A stretch of 64,000 nucleotides of DNA from UBA8389 sp035719105 (GTDB lineage: Bacteria; Bacteroidota; Bacteroidia; Bacteroidales; UBA1402), in the NCBI GenBank assembly GCA_035719105.1, contig DASTGN010000004.1, positions 1-64,000 on the forward strand, written 5' to 3'. The notes under the pieces were generated by a model. It made no database searches. It saw nothing but the letters and a program-made list of their open reading frames with translations, and was not told the DNA's origin. Below are positions 34,346-41,918 of the stretch, piece after piece; the first letter of the stretch is position 1; every line of letters starts with the position of its first letter. Made by a program: the position numbers and the translations under genes.

Positions 34346-35587
34346 TCAAGCGCTGATCAGTCTTGTATGAGTCAAAGTCTCCACTTTCGATTTGGCATAC
34401 TCCAACGTAATGCACAACGAATCTTTACCTCCCGAAGGTACTTCGTACATGGAATCCATGATGATGGTTTCCGAGATGGCTCGAAGCCCGCGTGCACCAA
34501 GCTTGAATTCAACTGCTTTGTCAACAATATAATCAAAAACCGTTGGTTCAAAACTCAATTGCACATCATCCATTTCGAACAGTTTGACATACTGGCGAAT
34601 GATTGAATTCTTCGGTTCTGTCAAAATGAGCCTCAATGCATTGCGATCGAGCGGATTCAGATAGGTCAAAACCGGAAGACGTCCAATGATTTCAGGTATC
34701 AACCCAAATGATTTCAAATCTTGAGGTGCGATGTACTGAAGAAAATTGGAACGGTCAATATGCAGCGTTTCATTGGTCGCGCTATACCCAACAACTTTCG
34801 TATTTAGTCGGGCAGCAATCTTTTTTTCGATGCCATCAAACGCTCCTCCACAAATAAAGAGGATGTTTTTGGTATTGACTGCAATCATTTTCTGGTCGGG
34901 ATGCTTACGGCCACCTTGGGGCGGGACATTGACCACCGAGCCTTCCAACAATTTCAACAATCCCTGTTGAACTCCTTCGCCACTAACATCGCGGGTGATG
35001 GATGGATTATCGCCTTTGCGGGCAATCTTGTCAATCTCATCGATAAACACGATGCCGCGTTCAGCTGTAGGCACGTCATAGTCAGCAACTTGCAAAAGTC
35101 GAGTCAAAATGCTTTCGATGTCCTCTCCCACATAACCGGCTTCGGTTAAAACAGTTGCATCAACAATGGCGAACGGCACATGCAAACGCCGAGCAATGGT
35201 TCTGGCTAACAGTGTCTTACCTGTACCGGTTGGTCCTACCATGATGATGTTTGATTTTTCAATTTCTACATCATCACCGCTGTCTTTTTGCATCAAGCGT
35301 TTGTAATGGTTGTACACCGAAACTGAAAGATACTTTTTGGCATCTTCCTGACCGATGACGTATTCATCCAGAAACTCCTTAATCTCCTTGGGTTTTGGCA
35401 GATCTTCCTTTTTCAGGTCAAATCCGTTCTTATTTTTTTTAGTATCTTTTTTTTCAATTTCGGACACCATTTCCCAAGCTCGACCTGCACAATCACTGCA
35501 GATGTTGCCAGTTGTTCCGGAAATGAGTAGTTCGACCTGATCTCGGTTCCGTCCACAGAAACTACATTTATCGGTTGTTTTCGCCAT
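34346..35587 (-). CDS. clpX: ATP-dependent Clp protease ATPase subunit ClpX
   Basis: AAA+ unfoldase that feeds substrates to ClpP. The N-terminal zinc-binding domain has Cys8, Cys11, Cys30 and Cys33. Walker A is GPTGTGKTLLARTI, Walker B is VFIDEIDKIA, the pore loop is TEAGYVGEDIES and sensor 2 lies in LGARGLRAI. Where E. coli has the ClpP-contacting IGF tripeptide, this protein has VGY in the segment KVVGYSATNE, so the docking loop is altered or shifted. The length of 413 residues is typical. The gene starts two bases after clpP ends, forming a clpPX operon. Confidence 0.97.
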   Translation of the reverse strand: MAKTTDKCSFCGRNRDQVELLISGTTGNICSDCAGRAWEMVSEIEKKDTKKNKNGFDLKKEDLPKPKEIKEFLDEYVIGQEDAKKYLSVSVYNHYKRLMQKDSGDDVEIEKSNIIMVGPTGTGKTLLARTIARRLHVPFAIVDATVLTEAGYVGEDIESILTRLLQVADYDVPTAERGIVFIDEIDKIARKGDNPSITRDVSGEGVQQGLLKLLEGSVVNVPPQGGRKHPDQKMIAVNTKNILFICGGAFDGIEKKIAARLNTKVVGYSATNETLHIDRSNFLQYIAPQDLKSFGLIPEIIGRLPVLTYLNPLDRNALRLILTEPKNSIIRQYVKLFEMDDVQLSFEPTVFDYIVDKAVEFKLGARGLRAISETIIMDSMYEVPSGGKDSLCITLEYAKSKVETLTHTRLISA

Positions 35588-35589
35588 GC

Positions 35590-36261
35590 TTATTTGTTTC
35601 TGATCATGACTTCATCAATCATGCCGTATTCTTTGGCTTCGATTGCCGTCATCCAATAATCACGATCGGAATCTTTTTCGATATCTTCGAAAGGTTTGCC
35701 GGTGTGATCTGCAATGATCTGGTAAAGTTCTTTTTTAAGTTTTTGAATTTCACGAGCTGTAATTTCAATGTCGGAAGCCTGTCCTTGAGCACCACCCATC
35801 GGTTGATGAATCATCACTCTGGAATGTTTAAGTGCAAAACGCTTGCCAGTGGCACCCGCAGTCAACAATACAGCGGCCATTGAAGCAGCCATTCCTGTGC
35901 AAATGGTAGAGACATCGCTGGTGATGAACTGCATGGTATCGTAGATGCCTAATCCGGCATATACGCCGCCACCTGGCGAGTTCAAATAAAGCGAGATGTC
36001 TTTGCCCGGATCGGAAGAGTCCAGGTACAACAGCTGAGCTTGTACGACATTTGCGGTGTAGTCGTCTACCTGAGTCCCCAAGAAGATGATGCGATCCATC
36101 ATCAAACGGGAAAAAACATCCATTTGAGCTACATTCAATTGACGTTCCTCGATGATGGTCGGAGAAATGTAGTTGCTGGTAATCTTCATATAATCATCCA
36201 ACGTGCCCCCGTTCATGCGGAGGTGGCCTGTGGCGAATTTACGGAAATCGTTCATAATCAT
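35590..36261 (-). CDS. clpP: ATP-dependent Clp protease proteolytic subunit ClpP
   Basis: Serine protease forming the 14-subunit barrel that degrades unfolded proteins with ClpX. The catalytic triad is Ser127 (CTGMAASMAAVLLT), His152 (VMIHQPMGGAQGQ) and Asp201 (SDRDYWMTA). SPGGGVYAGLGIYD near residue 95 is the oxyanion-hole glycine motif. At 223 residues it is slightly longer than E. coli ClpP; the N-terminal 30 residues probably include a propeptide. ATG is at 36261 or two codons later at 36255. A full promoter lies 39 bases upstream and clpX follows after two bases. Confidence 0.97.
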   Translation of the reverse strand: MIMNDFRKFATGHLRMNGGTLDDYMKITSNYISPTIIEERQLNVAQMDVFSRLMMDRIIFLGTQVDDYTANVVQAQLLYLDSSDPGKDISLYLNSPGGGVYAGLGIYDTMQFITSDVSTICTGMAASMAAVLLTAGATGKRFALKHSRVMIHQPMGGAQGQASDIEITAREIQKLKKELYQIIADHTGKPFEDIEKDSDRDYWMTAIEAKEYGMIDEVMIRNK

Positions 36262-36299
36262 TTAAGTTAACATATTAAAGACCGATTTTAGTCTTAGAA

Positions 36300-36332
36300 C
36301 AAATGTATAAATAAATTTAGTTACGCAACAAA
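36300..36332 (-). promoter_or_regulatory. Promoter of the clpPX operon
   Basis: On the minus strand there is TTTG (36329-36332), a 21-base spacer and TACATTTG (36300-36307). The clpP ATG is 38 bases on. The TTTG overlaps the tail of the tig terminator. Confidence 0.7.
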
Positions 36333-36372
36333 AAAAATAGGTCTGTGATTCTTATTTCACAGTCCTATTTTT
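36333..36372 (-). terminator. Rho-independent terminator after tig
   Basis: A stem of AAAAATAGG and CTGTGA (36333-36348, one mismatched pair) pairs with TCACAG and CCTATTTTT (36357-36372) around an eight-base loop. On the minus strand it is followed by a run of eight T. It ends the tig transcript and separates it from clpP. Confidence 0.85.
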
Positions 36373-36378
36373 AGTTCG

Positions 36379-36421
36379 TGGCAAAATGGGATAGAATCGC
36401 ACAAATTTGTGCGTTTTGCCA
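36379..36421. repeat. Nested inverted repeats downstream of tig
   Basis: A perfect 16-base palindrome, CGCACAAATTTGTGCG (36398-36413), is flanked by outer arms TGGCAAAA (36379-36386) and TTTTGCCA (36414-36421). It lies between the tig stop codon and the terminator. It could form a cruciform or a protein-binding site, or stabilise the mRNA 3' end. Confidence 0.6.
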
Positions 36422-36426
36422 GTTAA

Positions 36427-37776
36427 TTATTCGAATAACTTGTTAAAATCTTCGACGCTGATCTTCTTTTCGTTGACTTTTACAGTATTTTTCAAGAACC
36501 CAGCAACTGCTGCGCTCATTGACTGGTCGATGATGTTGCGTTTTGAATCTTCTTTCTTCAGCATATCAGCTGCATAACCGTTTAACAGGTCTTCGGGAAC
36601 ATTCATCATGCCGTATTGGGCAAATTGAGCGCGAGTAATTTTTTTGGCAGTTTCGAGCAATTCTTCTTCAGAAACTGTCAAATTGTTGTCAGTCACGATT
36701 TTTTCCTTCATCAAATGCCATTTCAGATCTTCAATCATCTTAGGCATTTCTTCATCGATCTTGTCTTCGGTACGTTTCTGCGTTTCCAGCATCCAACGCT
36801 TCAGGAATTCGACTGGGAAAACCAAGTCTGCCGCCTTCTTCAATAATATTTTTTCAGCATCGACCATAAAGCGGAAATCGCTTTCAGGAGCAAACTGTGC
36901 TTCCAATTGTTCTTTGATTTTTGCCTTGAATTCTTCTTCGGAGTTCACAACGCCTTCGCCATAAAGTTGGTCAAAAAGCACTTGATTCATTTCGCCTTCT
37001 TCGTAACGGGTAATTTCCTTCACTTCGAACGTAAAATCGGTCGAAACAGTGCTGGCAACTTCCTTGGGAAGTTTAAGCAAGGAAGCCAATTCGGTTTCAG
37101 CGTGATCGTAGGCAATGCCAGGGTTGAAAACAACCGTGTCACCAACTCCAAGTCCAATCAGTTTGGCCTTTTCTTCGTCGTTTTTGAAATATTTGGGCAT
37201 CAAAACAGCGTCTTCAACAGAAATACCTTCCAAACCGATGGTTCCGTCCGGCTGAACTTCGATGAGCAAACCTTTCAAAACATCACCTTCTTCCGATGAT
37301 TCCGCCTTTACGTATGAGCCGTTGCGAGCAGCAAGATTCTTGGCTTGTTCAGCAACCATTTCGACGGTAACCGTGATGGAATAATAAGGTATGCTGTCCT
37401 TTTTATTAAGCGTGAAATCGAGTTCGGGAGATAAAGCGATATCGAATGCAAATTCAAAATCTTCCTGGCTGTCGAAATCAACCATGGGTTGAGATTCGCT
37501 TGGAAGAGGTTCACCCAAGATATTGAGCTTATTGTCGCGGATGTAGTTGTACAAAGCTTCGGAAACTGCATCTTGTACGGCTTCTGCCAATACTGATTTT
37601 CCATACATCTTCTGAATGAGCCCTGCAGGAACCATGCCTGGACGGAAACCAGGAACATTGGCTTTTTTACGATAATTTTTGAGGGTATTCTCTACCTTTT
37701 CCTTATAATCAGCTTTCATCAGCTGAATCTTTACAACGGCATTGACCGAATCAATAACTTGTTTATCTACATTCAT
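36427..37776 (-). CDS. tig: Trigger factor
   Basis: Ribosome-bound chaperone that receives nascent chains at the exit tunnel. The N-terminal ribosome-binding domain includes the signature VPGFRPGMVPAGLIQKMYG near residue 39. The middle PPIase region (about 155-245) is poorly conserved relative to E. coli, and the C-terminal part is the helical cradle. The length of 449 residues is normal. It has its own full promoter upstream and a strong terminator downstream, so it is probably a single-gene unit next to clpPX, an arrangement common in bacteria. Confidence 0.94.
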   Translation of the reverse strand: MNVDKQVIDSVNAVVKIQLMKADYKEKVENTLKNYRKKANVPGFRPGMVPAGLIQKMYGKSVLAEAVQDAVSEALYNYIRDNKLNILGEPLPSESQPMVDFDSQEDFEFAFDIALSPELDFTLNKKDSIPYYSITVTVEMVAEQAKNLAARNGSYVKAESSEEGDVLKGLLIEVQPDGTIGLEGISVEDAVLMPKYFKNDEEKAKLIGLGVGDTVVFNPGIAYDHAETELASLLKLPKEVASTVSTDFTFEVKEITRYEEGEMNQVLFDQLYGEGVVNSEEEFKAKIKEQLEAQFAPESDFRFMVDAEKILLKKAADLVFPVEFLKRWMLETQKRTEDKIDEEMPKMIEDLKWHLMKEKIVTDNNLTVSEEELLETAKKITRAQFAQYGMMNVPEDLLNGYAADMLKKEDSKRNIIDQSMSAAVAGFLKNTVKVNEKKISVEDFNKLFE

Positions 37777-37796
37777 TTTGTGAAATTTTTGAGCCG

Positions 37797-37827
37797 CAAA
37801 ATTAGTCTTATTCTTTGAATTGGCAAA
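37797..37827 (-). promoter_or_regulatory. Promoter of tig
   Basis: On the minus strand there is TTTG (37824-37827), a 19-base spacer and TAATTTTG (37797-37804), 20 bases before the tig ATG. A complete Bacteroidetes promoter. Confidence 0.7.
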
Positions 37828-37843
37828 ACATTTGCATAAGTGT

Positions 37844-37851
37844 TATATTTG
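37844..37851 (+). promoter_or_regulatory. -7 box very close to the CPBP protease start
   Basis: TATATTTG at 37844-37851 matches TAnnTTTG. The ATG of the plus-strand gene is at 37861, so transcription would begin only a few bases before it. No TTTG stands at 19-21 bases upstream. It may therefore be weak or need an activator. Confidence 0.4.
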
Positions 37852-37860
37852 CAAAAAAAA

Positions 37861-38814
37861 ATGATGGGAAACACACCTTCGACAATCAAGACCTTCTTAA
37901 TCCGAATCCTATCTTTGTTCTTTGTACTGTTGTTGGGTTTATTTGCAACCTTTTTGATTTATTTACTGGTTTTGGTCTTTCAGGTCGGTTTAGACACTGA
38001 ATCCATTAGTCGGAGTTTGGCTGATTTAACCACCAGTGATTCTCAAATTCGCATCATTCAGACCTTGCAGACCTTCTGCATTTTCATCATTCCTCCCTTT
38101 GTACTTTGTGAAATGTATGGCGTTTCGTCCAAACAATTCCTTTCACTTAAGATTCCAAATTGGAAATCGGCCTTAATGGGCATTTTGAGCATTGTAGCAA
38201 TGATGCCTCTTCTCAACGTCCTGGTCGCCTGGAATGAAGGGTTGCGGTTGCCCGATGCGTTTCACGATTTGGAAAGCTGGATGCGCACTTCCGAAAATGC
38301 AGCCAAAATATTAACCGATAAACTGATGGTAGGGACAACGATGTTGGATCTAACACTAAACTTGATCGTTGTTGCCGTATTGGCAGGCATTGGTGAGGAA
38401 TTCTTTTTCAGAGGATTGCTGATGAGCATACTGTCTGATGCTTTGAAAACTAAAAATGGGACCAGCTTGAAGCCGTGGGTGATGCATGTCTCCATTTGGA
38501 CGATAGCCATTTTGTTCAGTGCCATTCACATGCAATTTTTTGGTTTTTTTCCCAGAATGATCATCGGTGCCTGGTTTGGCTACTTATTATGGTGGACTGG
38601 CTCCGTTTGGGTTCCGGTACTGGCACATTTCACAAACAATGCCCTTTCTACGCTTACCATTTTTGGCCAAAACAGGGGTATCTTGTCAGAAAATCCGGAT
38701 CGCTGGGGGATGGATCAGACCTGGTGGTTGAGCATTATTTCCCTTATTTTGACTGTGGTTTTTATCTTGTTTTTTAGCCACACATCAACAAAACAAACAA
38801 AGCCGAACGGTTAA
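37861..38814 (+). CDS. CPBP-family intramembrane metalloprotease
   Basis: Polytopic membrane protein of the CPBP (CAAX protease/Abi) family. Eight or so hydrophobic segments are visible. The three family motifs are EEFFFRGLL, FSAIHMQFFGFFPRM and LAHFTNNALSTL, carrying the glutamates, histidines and asparagine of the catalytic site. ATG 37861 gives 317 residues; a second ATG follows directly, and a TTG at 37840 is less likely. It diverges from tig. The stop codon lies in the loop of the following terminator. Substrate unknown; relatives process prenylated or membrane peptides. Confidence 0.88.
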   Translation: MMGNTPSTIKTFLIRILSLFFVLLLGLFATFLIYLLVLVFQVGLDTESISRSLADLTTSDSQIRIIQTLQTFCIFIIPPFVLCEMYGVSSKQFLSLKIPNWKSALMGILSIVAMMPLLNVLVAWNEGLRLPDAFHDLESWMRTSENAAKILTDKLMVGTTMLDLTLNLIVVAVLAGIGEEFFFRGLLMSILSDALKTKNGTSLKPWVMHVSIWTIAILFSAIHMQFFGFFPRMIIGAWFGYLLWWTGSVWVPVLAHFTNNALSTLTIFGQNRGILSENPDRWGMDQTWWLSIISLILTVVFILFFSHTSTKQTKPNG

Positions 38815-38831
38815 ATTCGGCTTTGTTTGTT
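38792..38831. terminator. Bidirectional terminator, perfect 16-bp stem
   Basis: AACAAACAAAGCCGAA (38792-38807) and its perfect complement (38816-38831) enclose an eight-base loop that contains the stop codon of the membrane protease gene. The stem has a GC core with A- and T-rich ends. It serves the protease gene and, in reverse, the converging Lys-rich protein gene. Confidence 0.85.
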
Positions 38832-38851
38832 AAGTAAGGTTGTGATCCCCT

Positions 38852-39436
38852 TTATTTGTCTTCAGTTGGTTCAACTACTTCCTTGGCTGCTTTACCAAGT
38901 TCTTTGGCCTTTTGAACCCGTTCATCCAAACCGTTTACAGCCTTCTCGGCTTCATCGATTTTGGCTTTTTGTTGATCGAATTCAGCCTTTTTCATTGTTG
39001 ACTTGCCCTTTTCGAGTTGAGACCGTTTTTCTTTAATTTTGGCACGGGCATCTTTTACTTTCTGATCGCCTTCGTCTGCTTTCTTCAAAACTTTGTCAGC
39101 AACATCGTGGTTCATTGCTTTAGCTTCTGCAGCTCTTTTCTGCCCGAATTCATTACCTTTGATATCACCTTTATCTTTGCCATAAGCATTGGATTTTCCG
39201 TCATTATCTTCTTTTTCAACATTATCTTCTTTTTCTCCTTTGTCTTTAGCTTCAGATTTGATCTTTTCAGCAGCTTGACCTTTCAGATTTTTGGCTTTTT
39301 GAACCACTTCCTTTTTAGCCTTCACATCCTTTTTGGCAACTTCATTTTCTGTTTGAGCGGAAGCATAACCAACTTGTCCCAAAGCTATTGCCAAGGTCAT
39401 TACGACCATCAATAATAATTTGAATGTTTTTTCCAT
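38852..39436 (-). CDS. Secreted Lys/Glu-rich helical protein, unknown
   Basis: A 194-residue protein with a signal peptide (LLLMVVMTLAIALGQVGYASAQ). The mature part is extremely rich in Lys, Glu, Asp and Ala with almost no hydrophobic core until the C-terminal half. There, heptad-like stretches (KVKDARAKIKEKRSQLEKGK) suggest a coiled coil. The middle (EKEDNVEKEDNDGKSN) is low-complexity. I do not recognise a family. It starts 11 bases after a small lipoprotein gene, and the two are probably co-transcribed. A stress-related periplasmic role is possible but unproven. Confidence 0.75.
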   Translation of the reverse strand: MEKTFKLLLMVVMTLAIALGQVGYASAQTENEVAKKDVKAKKEVVQKAKNLKGQAAEKIKSEAKDKGEKEDNVEKEDNDGKSNAYGKDKGDIKGNEFGQKRAAEAKAMNHDVADKVLKKADEGDQKVKDARAKIKEKRSQLEKGKSTMKKAEFDQQKAKIDEAEKAVNGLDERVQKAKELGKAAKEVVEPTEDK

Positions 39437-39447
39437 TGTAGTATGTT

Positions 39448-39630
39448 TTAAAGAGCATTGACTTTTTCATCCGCAACTTGAGAAGCAGAATCAATTTCTT
39501 GAATCACGGCATGAGTCGTGTCATTAACTACTGTACTGTCAACTGCGGAGGCTTCAGACTTTTGAGCAGATTTACCGCATCCAATAAACAAGATAGCTGT
39601 AAGTGCTAAGAAAAATAGTGTTTTCTTCAT
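39448..39630 (-). CDS. Small lipoprotein
   Basis: A 60-residue lipoprotein: MKKTLFFLALTAILFIGCG with the lipobox cysteine at position 18. A short hydrophilic, Ser/Ala/Val/Asp-rich tail without recognisable domain follows. The size is typical of many small Bacteroidetes lipoproteins. It precedes the Lys/Glu-rich secreted protein by 11 bases on the same strand. A TATATTTG box lies 35 bases upstream. Function unknown. Confidence 0.7.
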   Translation of the reverse strand: MKKTLFFLALTAILFIGCGKSAQKSEASAVDSTVVNDTTHAVIQEIDSASQVADEKVNAL

Positions 39631-39665
39631 TTTATACGGGTATTAAGGGTTAAACAATATTGACA

Positions 39666-39673
39666 CAAATATA
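39666..39673 (-). promoter_or_regulatory. Possible -7 box for the small lipoprotein operon
   Basis: TATATTTG on the minus strand lies 35 bases before the small lipoprotein ATG. A convincing TTTG partner is not visible at the expected distance. Confidence 0.4.
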
Positions 39674-39723
39674 ATATCGAATCTGAAAAAAGAATCAATG
39701 CTCTCGTATTTTAACTCAAGCTT

Positions 39724-40476
39724 TTATTTTTTCAAATGTTTGACCAAGGGTTTCAGATTTTGTTCCTTGATGCCTTCGACCACAAATCCTGCGTACCGAT
39801 AAGCACCCTCTTGTTTTAAGTGAGTGTCATCTTGTTTGACTTCGGCCAGATTGGGTGACTCTCCGGCAGTTACCCAGAAATATAGTTTCTTGGAGGGTTC
39901 GTCACCTAAACCACGAACCAAATCGGAAGTTTTCTGATACAGGTCAATGACAGGTGCTTTTGCGGTTTTAGCGGCTTCTCGAGCCAAACCAACGTATTCT
40001 GTGAAATGCGGTCTCAGAGAAACCAATACATTATCCTTAAACTCACGCATCACAATGGAAGTGAGGATGATAGGGTGTGCTTTCTTGGCACGTACCTCGT
40101 CACAAAAACGAATAATGTTCTTTTGATAATCCGATGGTGAAACGTGTCGTTCCGGTTTGGTGGATGTATCGTTGTGGCCGAATTGAATGAGCACCCAATC
40201 GCCTTTATGCACCTTTACGATGAGTGAATCCCATCGTCCTTCGTTGATGTAGGAACCAGAGCTTCGGCCTGCCTTGGCCAGATTCACCACTTCGACAGAG
40301 GAGTCGAAATAGTTGCCTAAATATTGTCCCCAACCACGTTGCAACGTACGAGTTGTATCGTAACCCTGTGCGGTAGAGTCACCTGCGATAAAAATACGAG
40401 TTAATTTCTGACTGGAGGAGCAGGAACAAAATGCCAGCAAAACGATGCCGGACAAAAAACGGGTAATGTTTTTCAT
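39724..40476 (-). CDS. SGNH-type esterase, rhamnogalacturonan acetylesterase-like
   Basis: A 250-residue lipoprotein-type enzyme from ATG 40476. The signal (FLSGIVLLAFCSC) ends in cysteines at residues 18 and 20. The SGNH hydrolase blocks are IAGDSTAQGY (nucleophile serine), NLAKAGRSSGSYINEGRW, VLIQFGHNDTS and, near the end, DDTHLKQEGAYRYAG with the Asp and His. This order fits the rhamnogalacturonan acetylesterase group, which removes acetyl groups from pectin. No pectinase gene is nearby. It starts four bases after the recombinase gene ends. Confidence 0.9.
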   Translation of the reverse strand: MKNITRFLSGIVLLAFCSCSSSQKLTRIFIAGDSTAQGYDTTRTLQRGWGQYLGNYFDSSVEVVNLAKAGRSSGSYINEGRWDSLIVKVHKGDWVLIQFGHNDTSTKPERHVSPSDYQKNIIRFCDEVRAKKAHPIILTSIVMREFKDNVLVSLRPHFTEYVGLAREAAKTAKAPVIDLYQKTSDLVRGLGDEPSKKLYFWVTAGESPNLAEVKQDDTHLKQEGAYRYAGFVVEGIKEQNLKPLVKHLKK

Positions 40477-40480
40477 TATT

Positions 40481-41374
40481 TCAATTGTTTCTAGGATGAA
40501 AACGTAATATTTGATCTCTGAGGTAGGTTTTATCCATGTGTGTGTATATTTCGGTTGTCTGGATACTTTCGTGACCAAGCATTTGTTGAATAAAACGAAG
40601 ATTGGCTCCCCCCTCCAACAAATGCGTGGCAAAAGAATGTCGGAAGGTATGGGGACTGATGGTTTTGGTGATACCAGCAGTACCAGCCAATTCTTGTATG
40701 ATTCGGAACACCATGGATCGGCTCAATCCGGATCCTCGTCGATTTAGAAATACAAAATCTTCCTGACCTTTTTTGACCTCCAAAGCAGATCGATCAGGCA
40801 ACCAAAGCATGATTTCACGAATCGCTTTCTGCGAAATTGGAACCAGCCGTTGTTTGTTTCCTTTGCCTTCCACCATCAAGTATTCTTCCTCGAAATAACA
40901 GTTTGAAAGCTTCAATGTCAACAGTTCGGACACTCGAAGGCCGCAGCTATAGAGGGTTTCAAGCATGGCTTTGTTGCGTTGACCCTCTTTGGTGGATAAA
41001 TCGATGCATCCGATGATTTTGTCAATTTCTTCCACACTCAAAACTTCAGGCAAATGACGTCCTAACTTAGGTGCATCGACGAGTTCAGTCGGATCAACCT
41101 GCAAGAAATCCTCAATGAGCAGAAATCTGTAAAAAGATTTGATTCCTGATAGAATCCTAGCTTGTGAACGGGCTTGTATGTTGCAATCGCGTAATTGGCA
41201 CAAAAATTCCTCCAGGTCGGCAGCATTCAACAACAGCAGCTTTTCAACGCCTCCGGCATAATCAATCAGCTTTTGCAAATCAGAAAGATAAGCCTCGACG
41301 GAAAGGTTCGAAAGCGACTTCTCCAATTTTAAGAAAGTGAGGTATTTTCGGACGATCGGATGCGCTGTTTCCAT
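40481..41374 (-). CDS. xerD: Tyrosine recombinase XerC/XerD
   Basis: Site-specific tyrosine recombinase of the kind that resolves chromosome dimers at dif. At 297 residues it has the N-terminal SAM-like core-binding domain (residues 1-90) and the catalytic domain. The full catalytic set is visible: Arg147 (SCGLRVSELL), Lys171, His242 and Arg245 (PHTFRHSFATHLL), His268 (MLGHESIQTTEIY) and Tyr277. It is a housekeeping type, not an integron or phage integrase. XerC and XerD cannot be told apart with certainty. It diverges from aroQ. Confidence 0.92.
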   Translation of the reverse strand: METAHPIVRKYLTFLKLEKSLSNLSVEAYLSDLQKLIDYAGGVEKLLLLNAADLEEFLCQLRDCNIQARSQARILSGIKSFYRFLLIEDFLQVDPTELVDAPKLGRHLPEVLSVEEIDKIIGCIDLSTKEGQRNKAMLETLYSCGLRVSELLTLKLSNCYFEEEYLMVEGKGNKQRLVPISQKAIREIMLWLPDRSALEVKKGQEDFVFLNRRGSGLSRSMVFRIIQELAGTAGITKTISPHTFRHSFATHLLEGGANLRFIQQMLGHESIQTTEIYTHMDKTYLRDQILRFHPRNN

Positions 41375-41403
41375 TGAAAAGCCTACAAATTAAAAATAAA
41401 TAG

Positions 41404-41411
41404 TACCTTTG
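41404..41411 (+). promoter_or_regulatory. Possible -7 box for aroQ-pyk
   Basis: TACCTTTG lies 52 bases before the aroQ ATG in the divergent gap with xerD. No TTTG stands at the right distance upstream. Confidence 0.4.
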
Positions 41412-41462
41412 TATCGTGGGTTGTTTTTTCTGCACACGAATATACGAAAATCCGGTGTAACC

Positions 41463-41888
41463 ATGCTTAAGATTGCCATCATTAACGGTCCCAACCTCAA
41501 TTTATTGGGAAAAAGAGAACCTGGCATTTACGGGAATCAGTCTTTCGAAGACTATCTGGCCGATCTAAAAGGTCTCTTTCCCCAGGTGGATTTTTTGTAT
41601 TATCAATCCAACCATGAGGGTTCACTAATTGACAAAATTCAGGAACTGGGTTTTGAATACGATGGGATTATACTGAACGCCGGGGGTTATACACATACTT
41701 CCATTGCTTTGCACGATTGCATCAAAGCTGTGACAACACCAGTGATCGAAGTGCATATTTCGGATATTCGTAAACGTGAAGCCTTTCGCCATGTTTCGAT
41801 GATAGAAGCTGCCTGCAAGCATACTTTCGCAGGATTCGGCATGGATTCCTACCGCATGGGGGTGGACGCCATCCTCGCAAGCATTTGA
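41463..41888 (+). CDS. aroQ: Type II 3-dehydroquinate dehydratase AroQ
   Basis: Third step of the shikimate pathway, dehydrating 3-dehydroquinate by the type II (enolate) route. ATG 41463 gives 141 residues, typical for the family; the earlier in-frame start at 41409 adds an unlikely segment. Motifs: NGPNLNLLGKREPGIYG with the catalytic tyrosine near residue 24, NAGGYTHTSIALHDCIK, and EVHISDIRKREAFRHVS. It diverges from xerD and is followed by pyk after 30 bases. Confidence 0.95.
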   Translation: MLKIAIINGPNLNLLGKREPGIYGNQSFEDYLADLKGLFPQVDFLYYQSNHEGSLIDKIQELGFEYDGIILNAGGYTHTSIALHDCIKAVTTPVIEVHISDIRKREAFRHVSMIEAACKHTFAGFGMDSYRMGVDAILASI

Positions 41889-41918
41889 TTTTCTGATTTT
41901 TAATAATAAAAAAGATTT

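Noticed and set aside
39017..39415. 132-residue Phe-rich plus-strand frame
   Set aside because: Phe and Ser runs arise from reading the Lys/Glu-rich gene in reverse; not a membrane protein.
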